Assembly (NCBI RefSeq): GCF_014202345.1
Contig: NZ_JACHGO010000001.1
Span: forward strand, 434,001-498,000
Source: Desulfovibrio intestinalis
GTDB taxonomy: Bacteria; Desulfobacterota; Desulfovibrionia; Desulfovibrionales; Desulfovibrionaceae
DNA: 64,000 nucleotides
Direction: 5' to 3'
Both the position numbers and the translations under genes were made by a program. Every line of letters starts with the position of its first letter. The first letter of the stretch is position 1. The notes beneath the pieces were generated by a model. It made no database searches. It was given only the letters and a program-made list of their open reading frames with translations, and had not been told where the DNA came from. Positions 37,678 through 52,397 of the stretch are shown in pieces.

Positions 37678-39066
37678 CTACTCCAGCTCATTATGGCGAA
37701 TGTGTGGAGGCACGATTATCATTTCAGCAAGCAGGGGTTTTAGGAAGGACCACTTGATATTGTGTTCCTCGTACACTTCCATCATGTCGCGGATGGCGTC
37801 CCAGCAGTTGTGGCAAGGAGTGACGACCAGCTCAGCCCCTGTGGCCTTGATCTGATCCAGCTTGTTTTTGAGGCCGACATTTCGTTCCTTGCGGTACACG
37901 CCAATGCCGTTGAGTCCTCCACCACCGCCACAGCAGAAGTTATGATCCCCCTTGGGATCCATTTCTCTAAAATCTTCAGCTATGTAGCTCATGATTTCCC
38001 GCGTAGCGCTGCCGAGTCCGTCATTGCGGACATAGTTGCAGGAATCCTGCAAGGTACACGGCACCTTGATTTTTTTGGCGGGATCAATCTTCAGCTTGCC
38101 CGTGCGCAGCATTTCGGCCACCCACTCAACATAGTGCATGAAGCGTACTGGCGCGTCTCCGCTTTCGCGTCCTGCCCAATACGGCCCTTCGACAACCGTG
38201 GCACGATGGGCATGTCCACATTCCGTTCCCACAACTACCTTGGGCTTGATGCGGTCTATGGCTGAGTAAATGCGTTTGACATTCTGCGCGCAACCTTCCC
38301 AGTCGCCAGCAAACATCGTCAATGAGGTATTTTCCCACCCTTCGCGCGGCACGGTCCAGTCGGTATCTGTGACGTGAAAAAGAATTGCGGCCAGCGCGAT
38401 GTCTTCTGGATAGTGCTTAACCTCACGGGCATTGAGGATATACATGACATCCGCATGCTCTTTTTCCACAGGAATTTCGAGGTCAGGCCATTCTTCCTGC
38501 TGTTCTTCCACCATCCATTCGCAGGTTTCCAACCAATCTTCTTCGGTTACGTCCATCTGCGCGCCATACACACGGTGCATGCCAGATCCGATCTTCATTT
38601 CCCACGGAATAAAGCCATGCTTGAAGAGGATGCCGCGCAGGTAGCTGAACATGACGCCAGTGTCTATGCCGTGCGGGCAGTACACAGCGCAGCGGTTGCA
38701 ACAGGTGCACTTGCCCCAGGCCGCATCCATGCACTTGATCATGAACTCTGCATCAACCTTGCCCTTGCGGCGTATGAGTTCGCCCAGGGTCGCCTGAATT
38801 TTGTAGGATGGAATCTGAGTGGGATCATTGTTGTTTGTTCTGTAAAAAAAGCAGCTGTCTGCACACATGGCGCAATGTGCGCAGACATTGAGCCATGTGC
38901 GGGTGCGAGATTTACTGGTCTGCTCCAAGTCGCGGGCGAGGGCAGCCTGATCAACTTTCATTTCCTTCATCTGGCTGTAGTATTGCGCCCCTACCTTATC
39001 TTTCAGCAGTTCAAGAATGCCTTCTTTGGTGGTGATTGGGGTAGGGGTGCAAAGCAATTCGGACAT
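37678..39066 (-). CDS. HmcF/TmcB-like CCG-domain iron-sulfur protein
   Basis: A 462-residue cytoplasmic protein, the same size as HmcF of D. vulgaris (about 461). Two [4Fe-4S] motifs ([11 protein letters not shown] near 62; [14 protein letters not shown] near 120) are followed by TECGHAH and a CCG motif (DSCNYVRN...FCCGGGGGL...CHNCWD). It receives or supplies electrons via the adjacent HmcE-like cytochrome b and is expected to act on a cytoplasmic disulfide or another redox partner. Last gene of a three-gene operon with a periplasmic cytochrome. Hmc or Tmc subfamily cannot be settled without a tree. Confidence 0.88.
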   Translation of the reverse strand: MSELLCTPTPITTKEGILELLKDKVGAQYYSQMKEMKVDQAALARDLEQTSKSRTRTWLNVCAHCAMCADSCFFYRTNNNDPTQIPSYKIQATLGELIRRKGKVDAEFMIKCMDAAWGKCTCCNRCAVYCPHGIDTGVMFSYLRGILFKHGFIPWEMKIGSGMHRVYGAQMDVTEEDWLETCEWMVEEQQEEWPDLEIPVEKEHADVMYILNAREVKHYPEDIALAAILFHVTDTDWTVPREGWENTSLTMFAGDWEGCAQNVKRIYSAIDRIKPKVVVGTECGHAHRATVVEGPYWAGRESGDAPVRFMHYVEWVAEMLRTGKLKIDPAKKIKVPCTLQDSCNYVRNDGLGSATREIMSYIAEDFREMDPKGDHNFCCGGGGGLNGIGVYRKERNVGLKNKLDQIKATGAELVVTPCHNCWDAIRDMMEVYEEHNIKWSFLKPLLAEMIIVPPHIRHNELE

Positions 39067-39109
39067 AATCCGCTCCTTTCAGGCGAGAATAATGATACAG
39101 TTTCCCGAT

Positions 39110-39790
39110 TTACCAGGGGAATGCGCCACCGCGTGTGGCTCCGCCTCTTTTGATGGCGAAGTCCATACCGATCTGAGCGCGCGACATGAAGAAGAGAACT
39201 ATGTGTGAAAGCTTGGTAAAGGGTGCCAGAATAAGGAAAAGTTCGCCGCTCAGCACATGCAGAATCATCCAGCTTTGATAGGCGGAGGTGTCCAGCCGGG
39301 CTATAAGCCCCGTGGCAAAGGGCAAAAATGTCAAAACCAGTATGAGCCAGTCTGATCCGCTGTTCAGCTGTCTAAGGGCAGGTGATACCATGCGGCGTAT
39401 GCCCAGCAAAACAATGGCCGCAAGGCTCAGTACAGAGAGGATATCAGCCAGTGTTCCCGGCAGCGAGGGCAGGGTTATCCCTACATAGCGCTCAAGCAGC
39501 ACTGTATGTCCAAGCAAAAAGAGAGGCACAAGAACAGCGCCAAAATGCAAAAGGAAAAAGAGAACAGCTGCAACAGGTTGCGTTCGCCAGCCGTCAGTGC
39601 CGCCGGGGATCAGCCATTTGAAGATTGACGCCAGCGCGCCAGGCACAGAACGGTCTGTATGATATCGGTAGGCCACACGTTCGAGCCGCCAGTCCAGGCC
39701 GCGCACATACCAGAAAATACGGGCCAGCATACCCACCACAAAAATAACAAGAGAAATGACAAACAAGGGTCCGGTAATGAAATCAAGCAT
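39110..39790 (-). CDS. HmcE/TmcC-like cytochrome b membrane subunit
   Basis: A 226-residue membrane protein, the same size as HmcE, with five helices. Candidate haem His residues lie in FFLLHFGAVLVPLFLLGHTVLL, ILHVLSGELFL and TKLSHIVLF (each segment is within the NarI-like pattern). The polar ending KRGGATRGGAFPW resembles HmcE/TmcC as I recall them. It links the upstream periplasmic cytochrome to the downstream CCG protein. Gaps of about 45 nt on both sides indicate one transcript. Confidence 0.9.
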   Translation of the reverse strand: MLDFITGPLFVISLVIFVVGMLARIFWYVRGLDWRLERVAYRYHTDRSVPGALASIFKWLIPGGTDGWRTQPVAAVLFFLLHFGAVLVPLFLLGHTVLLERYVGITLPSLPGTLADILSVLSLAAIVLLGIRRMVSPALRQLNSGSDWLILVLTFLPFATGLIARLDTSAYQSWMILHVLSGELFLILAPFTKLSHIVLFFMSRAQIGMDFAIKRGGATRGGAFPW

Positions 39791-39835
39791 CTGATCGTCT
39801 CCTACGTTCTTTCTGTCTGATACAAGAGCTACCGA

Positions 39836-40240
39836 CTATTTTTTGGCGGCATGCTCAGATGCAATGCGTTCGCTATGGCAGACCCGGCAGTCAACAAGGC
39901 GGGGGCCCTTGGACAGTTTTACATGGCATTCGGTACAGGTAGCGTGCAGGTAATCCATCTGTTTTCGCGGGGCAATGTTTCGAACGTTCATGAGTGACTC
40001 TGCAAGACCCTCATCTGTCATGTCATGGCAGGTTGTACAGTCCTGCCCCTTGCCATCAAGGTAGGCAATGTGTTGATCGTGAGTGAAGAAGACCGGCGGC
40101 ATCTTTTTGGCACTGAAAGGCGGGTAGGTGAAGGGGATGCGCTCTTCACCCAGGGCCTCGCCCGAAGACAGCACCAGGCCTAGGGTCAAAACCAACAAGC
40201 AGGGGAGAATGATTCTGAATCTGACGTTTTTTTCCTGCAT
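39836..40240 (-). CDS. periplasmic three-haem c3/c7-type cytochrome
   Basis: A 134-residue protein with a Sec signal peptide (hydrophobic residues 9-27). Three CxxCH sites are present (CTTCH, CTECH, CRVCH) and three further His (in FTHDQHIAY and DYLHATC) could supply sixth ligands. The spacing is that of cytochrome c3 with haem II missing, which is the c7 plan; TmcA is described as tetrahaem and DsrJ as trihaem. It starts the operon with the HmcE- and HmcF-like genes, so it probably connects periplasmic hydrogenase or formate electrons to the membrane complex. Confidence 0.85.
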   Translation of the reverse strand: MQEKNVRFRIILPCLLVLTLGLVLSSGEALGEERIPFTYPPFSAKKMPPVFFTHDQHIAYLDGKGQDCTTCHDMTDEGLAESLMNVRNIAPRKQMDYLHATCTECHVKLSKGPRLVDCRVCHSERIASEHAAKK

Positions 40241-40312
40241 GGTTAATCCTTACTTCCTGGCATAATCCTGATGATGTTGCCCCGTACTAACCAGGCCGGG
40301 CGCAAATTATAA

Positions 40313-40343
40313 GGAAATCCCGAGCACATGCATCGGGATTTCC
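40313..40343 (-). terminator. probable terminator of the 94-residue ORFan gene
   Basis: An 11-bp stem (GGAAATCCCGA, 40313-40323; TCGGGATTTCC, 40333-40343) with a 9-nt loop. The U-rich stretch in the - direction is short. It lies 18 nt after the ORFan stop and before the cytochrome gene. Confidence 0.6.
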
Positions 40344-40360
40344 CCTGGTTTTGTGCTTAG

Positions 40361-40645
40361 CTATGAGTTGCCCCTGTGAAGCGTTTCAGCCGCATTGCGC
40401 ATGAAAACAGCGCATTTGTAAGGCTCGTTCTTCATACACCTCATGGCAAAAGCCGCTGAAAGGTAGAGGAAAAGGCGTGATTCATAGTCCAGTCGGTTGG
40501 TTTGCAGCCAATGATCGTGGGGGGCATCGCCCTGTGCCAGGTCTTTGGCTCGGTTAAGATCTTCCGCATACGCATCACCGGCAAGCTTGGAATACATTTC
40601 GCAAATTTCTTCGGCCAGGTACTCACGTTCTGATAAAGCAGACAT
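40361..40645 (-). CDS. small acidic protein of unknown function
   Basis: A 94-residue soluble, helix-rich protein (EREYLAEEICEMYSKLAGDAY, SRLFLYLSAAFAMRCMKNE), with no signal peptide or cofactor motif. AAAGGGG lies 6 nt before the ATG, supporting translation. A hairpin separates it from the cytochrome operon. It may be a four-helix accessory or regulatory protein. I do not recognise the family. Confidence 0.6.
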   Translation of the reverse strand: MSALSEREYLAEEICEMYSKLAGDAYAEDLNRAKDLAQGDAPHDHWLQTNRLDYESRLFLYLSAAFAMRCMKNEPYKCAVFMRNAAETLHRGNS

Positions 40646-41461
40646 GGCAACCCCTTTGCGTCACGCGCGGTTACGCCCCATTGTATATGAGGCACTAATA
40701 AAGAGCAATTAAACATTCAAATTCTTGATCTACTTAATCAATACAAAATAAATATTATATTAAAAATACTGCGTCAATGATGTTTCTGTTTTTTTGCATT
40801 AAAAAATTATAACTATATTAGTTTGTTAATCATAAAAGTTGACTTGTTAAATATAGTATTTTGGTCACAAGCATGTAGTTATGCAAATGTATTAATTGTC
40901 TACTTACAGTAAAAATCATACTTTATTACTGCAGTATGGTTTGTCTGTGTAATCATTTACATACGTTTTGTGTATGTTTTTATATTCGCAAGTAATTGCT
41001 TATGAAATTTTTGTGAACTAAAAGGAGGGCTTTAGCTGAGGAGGAAAATAACGACGCTAAAAAAGCATTTGAGGGGAGGCAAAATCCTGCAATTATGATT
41101 TCAAACTTGATTCCTTTGATCGCTGCTAGCAAAAGAGCTGTCTATAATATGTTTATATTATAGACAATGTTCTATTGAGACTATTTTCACAAATTATGCT
41201 GGTATTTCCCATCTTTTATTCGCCACAGTGAATATGCAGTCAGGTTCAAGTGGAGAAAGTGGTCGTGTTGCAAGGCTTTCTGCGGGCAGAAGTGCGCAGG
41301 CTAGGTTGAGCACACCTGAATAATAATTTCTGAATAATCAGCAGGTACGCATGTATACGCGCTGTGACACCGCGTGTGCTTGTAAAGCCAGACTGGTTCT
41401 AGCAGAGGCGGTAGTATTGACTGAGGGGAGGGGCTGATGGCAGGGCTGCGATGGGGGACAC
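40646..41461. other. long AT-rich gene-free region
   Basis: About 815 bp between rpoC's terminator and the ORFan. It is very AT-rich from 40700 to 41000. Several purine-rich SD-like runs (41020-41080, +) precede only a 22-codon frame at 41096, which I do not accept as a gene. Nothing else is recognised. Confidence 0.55.
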
Positions 41462-41494
41462 AAAAAAAGCGCAGGGAAACCCTGCGCTTTTTTT
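41462..41494. terminator. terminator of the rpoBC operon
   Basis: A 15-bp perfect stem with AAA loop (41462-41476, 41480-41494), GCGCAGGG/CCCTGCGC flanked by seven A and seven T, about 20 nt beyond the rpoC stop. Strong in both directions. Confidence 0.95.
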
Positions 41495-41513
41495 ATACTC
41501 TATATCCGGTGTT

Positions 41514-45683
<4,170 letters not shown>

Positions 45684-45730
45684 ATATAATACCTGCTTTG
45701 GTAAAAGCTCTATGGAATCGTTAACTATGT

Positions 45731-45771
45731 TGCTTCATCCGCAAGAGGATTGTCCGCTTGCGGATGAAGCA
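45731..45771. other. rpoB-rpoC intercistronic hairpin
   Basis: A 15-bp perfect stem (45731-45745, 45757-45771) with an 11-nt loop. There is no U-run, so an RNase III-type processing or stability site is more likely than a terminator. Confidence 0.7.
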
Positions 45772-45802
45772 GCGATTATCCGGGGCCGCCAGAACGGGCA
45801 GT

Positions 45803-48800
45803 CTACGCCTCGTCCTCGCGTTCTCTCATATAGCCCACGCGCTTGGGCTTCTTCTTGCCTTCTTCCTGGTGCAGGGTGACGTTGAGCCCAAGGCTCATGA
45901 GTTCCTTAACCAGAACGTTGAAGGATTCGGGCAAGCCAGCTTCAAGGAAGTTGTCGCCCTTGACTATTTTTTCGTACATCTTCACGCGTCCTGTCACGTC
46001 GTCTGACTTGACGGTGAGGAATTCTTGCAACAGATAGGCTGCACCGTAGGCTTCAAGCGCCCACACTTCCATTTCACCCAAGCGCTGACCACCGAACTGG
46101 GCCTTACCGCCAAGGGGCTGCTGGGTTACCAGAGAGTAGGGGCCCGTGGAGCGGGCGTGGATTTTTTCGTCCACCAGATGGTGCAGTTTGAGCATGTACA
46201 TGACGCCTGTGGTCACGCGGTTTTTGAAGGCTTCACCGGTACGGCCGTCGTAAAGAGTGGTTTTGCCGTCGTTGGCAATCCCAGCTTTTTCCATCCAGCC
46301 CCAGATCTCTTCTTCAGTAGCGCCGTCAAATACAGGAGTCTTGGTCACAATACCGTTACGCAGTTTGAGAACGGAGGCCTTGAATTCCTCGTCGTCCATT
46401 GCGTCGACCAGCGTGCTGATCTCGTTTGAGCTGTAAACGTTCTTGACCTCGTCGCGCAGAACCTGCATGGCCGCGCCAGAATCCAGCAATTCAGCCAACT
46501 GACGGCCCAGTTCTTTGGCTCCCCAACCAAGGTGGGTTTCCATGATCTGACCGATGTTCATTCGCGAAGGCACGCCAAGGGGGTTGAGCACAATGTCAAC
46601 AGGACGGCCGTCGGCAAAGAAAGGCATGTCTTCTTCCGGCAGAATGCAGGAAACAACACCCTTGTTACCGTGGCGGCCAGCCATTTTGTCGCCCACAGAG
46701 AGTTTACGCTTGATGGCAATGTGAACCTTGACCATCTTGATAACGCCAGGGGGCAGATCGTCGCCTTCGGTGACCTTCTCGCGTTTGGAGTCGTAAATGG
46801 CCCGCAGGTAATCGACCTGCTGGTCATAGGACTTGAGAATGTCAGCCACGGCATCGTTGACCTCTTTGCTCTTGAAAAGGCCAGCCAGCTTTTTCACGGG
46901 CAGGTCAGCCAGCATATCTTCGGTCAGGGCCGCACCGGCTTCCACCAGCACTTCACCCTTCTTTTTACCAGGCACAGAGGCGGCTACCTGCTTGCCATTG
47001 ACGTGCGGTGTCAGCAGCACGCGCGTACGGTCGGTAAGGGCGCGCAAGTGGTCGGCTTCTTTCTGGTCCAGCACAGACGTGTCGTGAACCTCAATAGCCA
47101 GAGTGCGGTCGTCCTTTTCACCCGAGCGGCGGTTGAAGACCTTGACGTCAATAATGGTGCCTTCCACTCCCGGCGGGACCTTGAGGGAGGTGTTCTTCAC
47201 GTCCCTGGCCTTTTCGCCGAAGATGGCGCGCAGCAGCTTTTCTTCAGGTGTCAGCTGGGTTTCGCCCTTGGGGGTGATTTTGCCCACGAGAATGTCGTCG
47301 GGCTTGACCGCAGCACCAATGCGGATAATGCCGCTTTCATCCAGGTTACGCAGCATGTCTTCGCTGACGTTGGGGATGTCGCGGGTGATTTCTTCGGGTC
47401 CAAGCTTGGTGTCACGGGCAACCACTTCGAATTCTTCGATGTGGATTGACGTGAAGACGTCTTCTTTCACCGTACGTTCGGAGATAAGGATGGAGTCTTC
47501 GTAGTTGTAGCCGCACCAGGGCATGAAGGCTACTACAAGGTTCTTGCCCAGAGCCAGTTCACCATCGTCAATGCCGGGGCCGTCAGCCAGGATCTGGCCT
47601 TTTTTGACCAGTTGGCCAGGACGGCAGGTGGGCTTTTGACCAAAGCAGGAGTTCTGGTTTGACTTGTGGTACTTCAGCAGGTCATAGGCGCGCACGCCGC
47701 CCTGCTTTTTGTACACTTCGCCTTCATAGGCCACCACGATGCGGTCGGCGTCAACGTACTCCACCTTGCCATCGGCAGGGGCCACGATGCACGCGCCCGA
47801 GTCGCGGGCCACATCCACTTCCATGCCCGTGCCCACAAGGGGCTTTTCAGAGCGCAGCAGCGGCACAGCCTGGCGTTGCATGTTGGAACCCATGAGCGCG
47901 CGGTTGGCGTCGTCATGCTCCAGGAAGGGAATAAGCGCCGCAGAGATGGAAACCATCTGGCTGGGCGAGATGTCCATAAGGTTCACTTCGTCACGGTGAC
48001 GCATTTCCACTTCGCCCTTGACGCGGACTGTGACGAATTCGTCCAGCAGATTGCCGTCCTCGTCCACAAGCGCGTTGGCCTGGGCAATGACCTGGTCGCC
48101 TTCACGCGAGGCATCAAGATGCACCACGTCTTCAGTGACGCGGGCTTCACGAACAACGCGGTACGGCGTTTCAATGAAGCCGAAGTCATTGACCTTGGCA
48201 AAGGTGGTCAGTGAAACAATAAGGCCGATGTTGGGACCTTCAGGCGTTTCAATGGGGCAAATGCGGCCATAGTGCGAGGTGTGCACGTCGCGTACTTCAA
48301 AGCCGGCGCGTTCACGGGTCAGACCGCCAGGTCCAAGAGCTGAAAGACGACGTTTGTGCGTCACTTCAGACAGGGAGTTGGTTTGGTCCATGAACTGGGA
48401 CAGCTGGGAAGTGCCGAAGAATTCTTTGAGCACAGCCGCCACAGGCTTGGGATTGATAAGGTCGTGCGGCATGAGCGTGGAAATTTCCTGCAGGCTCATG
48501 CGTTCCTTGATGGCACGCTCCATACGCACGAGGCCAATGCGGTACTGGTTTTCCACCAGTTCGCCAACCAGTCGTACGCGGCGGTTGCCAAGATGGTCGA
48601 TATCATCGGCAGGGCCGTGACTGTCCTTGAGGTTCACCAGAACCTTGATGGCGGTGAGAATATCATTGTCCGTCAGGGTGCGCAGGTCGGAAGACTCGTC
48701 CAGAGCAAGGCGCTGGTTGAGTTTGTAACGGCCCACGGGCGACAGGTCGTAGTAGTCGCCATTGCGGAACAGGTTGTCAAAGAAGCTGGCGGCAATTTCA

Positions 48801-49939
48801 GCCGTGGGCGGCGAAGAGGGACGCAGGCGACGGTAGATTTCTTCCTGCGCTTTCTGCTGGTCGGGAATACGGTCCAGCATAAGGGTGTCGCGAATGGAAG
48901 AAGACGTGTCGTTACCCTTGGTATGCAGCACGCTGACGCGGTCAATGCCCGCTTCACGAATACGATCCAGCAGGCCGGGCGTGATTTCGTCGGCTGCTTC
49001 TGCCAGAAGTTCGCCGGTCTTGGGGTCAGCCACATCCACAGCCAGAAACATGCTGTCCAGAGTATCGGGACGCATTTCAATGGCCTCAATACCTGCGTCA
49101 CAGATAAGACGCCAGCTGCGCTTGGTAATGGGCTTGCCAGCTTTAACAATGACGTTGCCTTCGCCGTCAACGATGTCGGCATAGGCATTGTCCTTGCGGT
49201 ACAGCTCCTTGCGCACTTCCCAGTAGATCGCGTTGCGATCTTCCAGTCGGTAAGTTTCACGAGAGTAGAAGTAGTCGAGGATCTGTTCCTTGCTCATGCC
49301 CATAGCCTTGAACAGGATGGTAGCGGGCATTTTGCGGCGACGGTCGATGCGGACGTAAAGAATGTCCTTGTGGTCAAAGTCAAAGTCCAGCCAGGAGCCG
49401 CGCATGGGAATGACGCGGCACGAATACAGCACTTTACGGCTGGTATGCGTTTTGCCGCCATCATGCTCGAAGATGATGCCAGGTGAACGCTGCAACTGGT
49501 TGACGATGACACGCTCTGTGCCGTTTATGATAAAGGTACCTTTTTCGGTCATCAGGGGCAGGGTACCAAAATAGATATCCTGTTCCTTGATGTCGCGAAT
49601 GGTTCGGTTGCCTGACGCTTCGTCGGCATCATAAACCACAAGGCGTACCTTGATGCGCATGGGGGCTTCGTAAGTCAGTCCCTTGGAGATACATTCAGCC
49701 TGATCGTACTTGGGCTCGCCAACTTCATAGCTGACAAACTCCAGGCTGGCGGTCTTGTTAAAGTCCTCAATGGGGAAAACTGTATGAAAAACGCCTTCGA
49801 GTCCTTCATCAGGGCGGCGGTCAGCTTCCGGAACGCCTTCCTGAAGAAATTTTTCATATGAATCTATCTGCAGATTCAGCAGATGAGGGATGGGGAGGGA
49901 AATCTTGATCTTGCCGAACTGTTTGGTGAGCTGGCCCAT
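45803..49939 (-). CDS. rpoB: RNA polymerase beta subunit
   Basis: A 1378-residue subunit. I start at [11 protein letters not shown] (49939), preceded by TTGAGG; the longer frame to 50095 reads through the leader. The rifampicin region is canonical ([21 protein letters not shown], split here: [11 protein letters not shown] then [13 protein letters not shown]), as are the switch and flap segments ([10 protein letters not shown]) and the C-terminal clamp contact ([17 protein letters not shown]). Wild-type-like residues Ser/Asp/His/Ser at the usual resistance positions predict sensitivity. It is separated from rplL by about 450 nt with two terminators. Confidence 0.98.
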   Translation of the reverse strand: MGQLTKQFGKIKISLPIPHLLNLQIDSYEKFLQEGVPEADRRPDEGLEGVFHTVFPIEDFNKTASLEFVSYEVGEPKYDQAECISKGLTYEAPMRIKVRLVVYDADEASGNRTIRDIKEQDIYFGTLPLMTEKGTFIINGTERVIVNQLQRSPGIIFEHDGGKTHTSRKVLYSCRVIPMRGSWLDFDFDHKDILYVRIDRRRKMPATILFKAMGMSKEQILDYFYSRETYRLEDRNAIYWEVRKELYRKDNAYADIVDGEGNVIVKAGKPITKRSWRLICDAGIEAIEMRPDTLDSMFLAVDVADPKTGELLAEAADEITPGLLDRIREAGIDRVSVLHTKGNDTSSSIRDTLMLDRIPDQQKAQEEIYRRLRPSSPPTAEIAASFFDNLFRNGDYYDLSPVGRYKLNQRLALDESSDLRTLTDNDILTAIKVLVNLKDSHGPADDIDHLGNRRVRLVGELVENQYRIGLVRMERAIKERMSLQEISTLMPHDLINPKPVAAVLKEFFGTSQLSQFMDQTNSLSEVTHKRRLSALGPGGLTRERAGFEVRDVHTSHYGRICPIETPEGPNIGLIVSLTTFAKVNDFGFIETPYRVVREARVTEDVVHLDASREGDQVIAQANALVDEDGNLLDEFVTVRVKGEVEMRHRDEVNLMDISPSQMVSISAALIPFLEHDDANRALMGSNMQRQAVPLLRSEKPLVGTGMEVDVARDSGACIVAPADGKVEYVDADRIVVAYEGEVYKKQGGVRAYDLLKYHKSNQNSCFGQKPTCRPGQLVKKGQILADGPGIDDGELALGKNLVVAFMPWCGYNYEDSILISERTVKEDVFTSIHIEEFEVVARDTKLGPEEITRDIPNVSEDMLRNLDESGIIRIGAAVKPDDILVGKITPKGETQLTPEEKLLRAIFGEKARDVKNTSLKVPPGVEGTIIDVKVFNRRSGEKDDRTLAIEVHDTSVLDQKEADHLRALTDRTRVLLTPHVNGKQVAASVPGKKKGEVLVEAGAALTEDMLADLPVKKLAGLFKSKEVNDAVADILKSYDQQVDYLRAIYDSKREKVTEGDDLPPGVIKMVKVHIAIKRKLSVGDKMAGRHGNKGVVSCILPEEDMPFFADGRPVDIVLNPLGVPSRMNIGQIMETHLGWGAKELGRQLAELLDSGAAMQVLRDEVKNVYSSNEISTLVDAMDDEEFKASVLKLRNGIVTKTPVFDGATEEEIWGWMEKAGIANDGKTTLYDGRTGEAFKNRVTTGVMYMLKLHHLVDEKIHARSTGPYSLVTQQPLGGKAQFGGQRLGEMEVWALEAYGAAYLLQEFLTVKSDDVTGRVKMYEKIVKGDNFLEAGLPESFNVLVKELMSLGLNVTLHQEEGKKKPKRVGYMREREDEA

Positions 49940-50083
49940 GGGTACCTCAAGATAGGTAGCGGTTGCGCCCCGGCGGAGCGACAAGTGAATCATCTGCCGA
50001 AGCCGGCGGGCAAAACTTGTTGTCACTGCACCCTGAAAGCGTAAATCACGGTGGGAGGTAATGCTTACTGTGTAGGTAAGGCG

Positions 50084-50121
50084 AAAAAAACCCATCCCTG
50101 TCTGGGTAAACAGGGCTTGGG
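50084..50121 (-). terminator. leader terminator/attenuator before rpoB
   Basis: On the - strand a hairpin (ACAGGG/CCCTGT core, extended by GGG/CCC with a small internal loop; 50091-50121) is followed at once by seven T residues (50090-50084), about 145 nt before the rpoB start. Confidence 0.75.
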
Positions 50122-50135
50122 CTCAGGCATCAGCC

Positions 50136-50198
50136 TTAAAAATATGTACTTATACAGTAAGATATATTAAACAGAAAAAGGCCTCCTAAGCCGTTCAT
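50136..50198 (-). CDS. possible 20-residue leader peptide
   Basis: A short frame (ATG 50198, TAA 50136) that ends 15 nt before the rpoB leader hairpin. It encodes a hydrophobic peptide rich in Phe, Leu, Ile and Tyr. The ribosome-binding site is weak (no clear AGGAG). Offered only because its position before a terminator resembles attenuation leaders; it may be chance. Confidence 0.2.
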   Translation of the reverse strand: MNGLGGLFLFNISYCISTYF

Positions 50199-50340
50199 GA
50201 AAGAGGATACATAATGGAAATTTTAAATTTTAGCAAGCTTTTTTTTGAGGTATGTTTACCGCTTTGCAAATATAAACAAAAATCACATTGATGGCAAAAA
50301 GAAATTGCACCTCAAATAGATTAAAAATAAGCAGCCAAAA
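50199..50340. other. rplL-rpoB spacer with candidate internal promoter
   Basis: An AT-rich spacer. On the - strand TTGCTA and TATGTA are 17 bp apart (around 50207-50240) and could be a separate rpoB promoter between the two terminators. Confidence 0.35.
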
Positions 50341-50366
50341 TAAAAAAGCGGGGCCAAAGGCCCCGC
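50341..50366 (-). terminator. terminator downstream of rplL
   Basis: GCGGGGCC-TTT-GGCCCCGC on the - strand (50366-50348) followed by six T residues, 25 nt after the rplL stop. It should strongly limit read-through into rpoB. Confidence 0.92.
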
Positions 50367-50390
50367 CCATAAAGCACGGTAGAACCGAAC

Positions 50391-50771
50391 TTATTTCACT
50401 TCGACAACAGCGCCGGCTTCGGTCAGCTGCTTCTTGGCGTCTTCGGCTTCGTCCTTGGACACGCCTTCCTTCAGGGTGGAGGGGCAGCCGTCAACCTTTT
50501 CTTTGGCTTCTTTGAGGCCAAGGCTGGTCAGGGCGCGCACGACTTTGATGACGCCGATCTTGTTGGCGCCAGCTTCCTTCAGGATAACGTCGAACTCGGT
50601 CTTTTCTTCAGCAGCTTCAGCAGCGGCAGCGGGAGCGGCCATCATCATAGCGGCAGCAGGAGCAGCGGCGGACACGCCAAACTTTTCTTCCAGTTCTTTG
50701 ATGAACTCGGAAAGTTCAAGGACGGTCATGCTGGAGATAAATTCAACAACTTCTTCTTTGGTAACGGCCAT
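50391..50771 (-). CDS. rplL: 50S ribosomal protein L7/L12
   Basis: A 126-residue stalk protein: N-terminal dimerisation domain ([19 protein letters not shown]), Ala-rich hinge (about 38-55) and C-terminal factor-binding domain ([20 protein letters not shown]). Present on the ribosome in several copies, bound through L10. It follows rplJ after 51 nt. Alanine and lysine codon choice is strongly biased, as expected for a highly expressed gene. Confidence 0.98.
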   Translation of the reverse strand: MAVTKEEVVEFISSMTVLELSEFIKELEEKFGVSAAAPAAAMMMAAPAAAAEAAEEKTEFDVILKEAGANKIGVIKVVRALTSLGLKEAKEKVDGCPSTLKEGVSKDEAEDAKKQLTEAGAVVEVK

Positions 50772-50822
50772 GATAGTCTCCTAATCTTTGGCTTAAATTC
50801 TGATGATTGCGGTGATGCCCAA

Positions 50823-51347
50823 CTAGGCTGCATTGGACTTCTGCTCTTCGATACCCTTGAGGGCATAGAGCAGGCCACGCAGCACGTTGGCAAACAGCGA
50901 CACAAAGTTGGTGGGCACGGCGTTCATTGTGCCGAGCAACTGACCAAGAAGCTGTTCCCTGCCGGGCAGCTTGGCCAGCGCGTCCAACTGGGCGGCATCA
51001 AGAGCCTTACCGTCCAGGCTGGCGCAGCGAAGCTCAAAGAGCTTGCTTTGCTTGGCAAAATCACTCAACGCCTTGGCCACCGCCACGGGGTCATCGAACC
51101 CAAAGGCCACACCGATGTTTTCGCGGAAGTTATCCTTGATAACATCATGTGTGCCGTCGGTCAGAGCAATACGCGCCAACGTGTTTTTAACGACGAGATA
51201 TTCGCCGCCAGCCTTGCGCAGGCTAACACGAAGGTTTGTCAGCTCTTCCACCGTCATACCCTTGAAGTCCGTCAGCACAGCAAAGGAAGCACTGTCGGCC
51301 TTGGCCTTAATGGCTCCAATAACTGCGGCTTTTTCAGACCTGTTCAC
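50823..51347 (-). CDS. rplJ: 50S ribosomal protein L10
   Basis: A 174-residue stalk base protein that anchors L7/L12 and represses its own operon. It starts with GTG (51347), preceded by GAGAGG at 7 nt. Motifs are [31 protein letters not shown] and the C-terminal helix that binds L12 dimers. An L10-type mRNA leader lies just upstream. Confidence 0.97.
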   Translation of the reverse strand: MNRSEKAAVIGAIKAKADSASFAVLTDFKGMTVEELTNLRVSLRKAGGEYLVVKNTLARIALTDGTHDVIKDNFRENIGVAFGFDDPVAVAKALSDFAKQSKLFELRCASLDGKALDAAQLDALAKLPGREQLLGQLLGTMNAVPTNFVSLFANVLRGLLYALKGIEEQKSNAA

Positions 51348-51354
51348 GTGATAC

Positions 51355-51500
51355 CTCTCACGTTCGGGGTTGCCAGGTGGAATGCCGAGCCAAAGTAGAA
51401 GCGTCTGGGCAGGGCAATTAAGGGCGAACCCGCCTGCCGTCTTCGACTCGTATTCCGATCCTCAGACACAATAATAGCGGCCTGGAGTACAGGCCGCTAT
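51355..51500 (-). promoter_or_regulatory. L10 (rplJ) mRNA leader
   Basis: On the - strand the leader has a 10-bp hairpin (51474-51483, 51491-51500), then the element at 51401-51446 with CGAAGACGGCAGG, CTTAAT and CCTGCC-AGACG. This is the kink-turn stem recognised by the L10(L12)4 complex in autogenous control (Rfam L10_leader pattern from memory). It ends at the rplJ ribosome-binding site. Confidence 0.7.
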
Positions 51501-51515
51501 CACTCTTGAGAGAGT

Positions 51516-52223
51516 TTATCCCTCAAGAAATTTTTTGACCTGGGTCATATCAACCTTGAAACCAGGGCCCATGGTGGTGGAAACCGCCATAGAAACCATG
51601 TAGGCACCCTTGGCTGCCGAAGGCTTGAGGCGGTTCACAGCGTCAAGCAGGGCCTTAAGGTTGCCCAAAATCTTTTCAGCGCCAAAAGAGGCCTTGCCCA
51701 AGGGAGCGTGCAGCACGCCCGCCTTGTCAACCTTGAAGTCAACGCGGCCAGCCTTCAGTTCGGTCACGGCCTTGGCAACGTCAAAGGTCACCGAGCCGGT
51801 CTTGGCGTTGGGCATAAGACCACGGGGGCCAAGCACTCGGCCGATCTGACCCACAAGGGCCATAACATCGGGGGTAGCAACGGCTGCGTCAAAGTTCAGG
51901 TTGCCTTCCTTGATCTGAGCGACCAGATCTTCGGCACCAACCACGTCTGCACCGGCTTCACGGGCTTCAGCCTGCTTTTCGCCCTTACAGAACACGGCCA
52001 CGCGCACAGTTTTGCCAAGCCCGTGGGGCAAGGTAACGGCGCCGCGCACCATCTGGTCAGAATACTTGGGGTCAACGCCAAGACGAATGGCCACATCAAC
52101 GGTTTCGTCAAATTTGGCAAAGGCCGCGCCAAGCGATTTGCTTACAGCGTCTTCAATGCTGAAGCGTTCCTGAAGATCGGTGCCTTCGAGAACTTTACGA
52201 AAATTTTTGCCGTGTTTAGGCAT
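51516..52223 (-). CDS. rplA: 50S ribosomal protein L1
   Basis: A 235-residue protein of the L1 stalk. I start at [14 protein letters not shown] (52223), with AAGGA upstream; the longer frame has no support. Motifs: [54 protein letters not shown]. It follows rplK after about 175 nt. L1 also acts as translational repressor of the rplKA unit in other bacteria. Confidence 0.98.
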   Translation of the reverse strand: MPKHGKNFRKVLEGTDLQERFSIEDAVSKSLGAAFAKFDETVDVAIRLGVDPKYSDQMVRGAVTLPHGLGKTVRVAVFCKGEKQAEAREAGADVVGAEDLVAQIKEGNLNFDAAVATPDVMALVGQIGRVLGPRGLMPNAKTGSVTFDVAKAVTELKAGRVDFKVDKAGVLHAPLGKASFGAEKILGNLKALLDAVNRLKPSAAKGAYMVSMAVSTTMGPGFKVDMTQVKKFLEG

Positions 52224-52397
52224 GGGATAATCCTTGTCGTTTTGCATCTCCTGCCGCACTTCAGCTTGAGTGAAAGCAGCAGTACAATTGATTTCAACGA
52301 TGGCGACTTCGGAACTATTAAATAGTTGCTGAACCGTCGCCCAAGGCCAGAAAACCTGCAAACTGCGGAAGCGTTGCCTCCGCAAAGCGGTATGGCC

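Noticed and set aside
41096-41164. 22-codon frame after purine-rich runs upstream of the rpoC terminator
   Set aside because: Poor spacing to any ribosome-binding site and no sign of coding bias.
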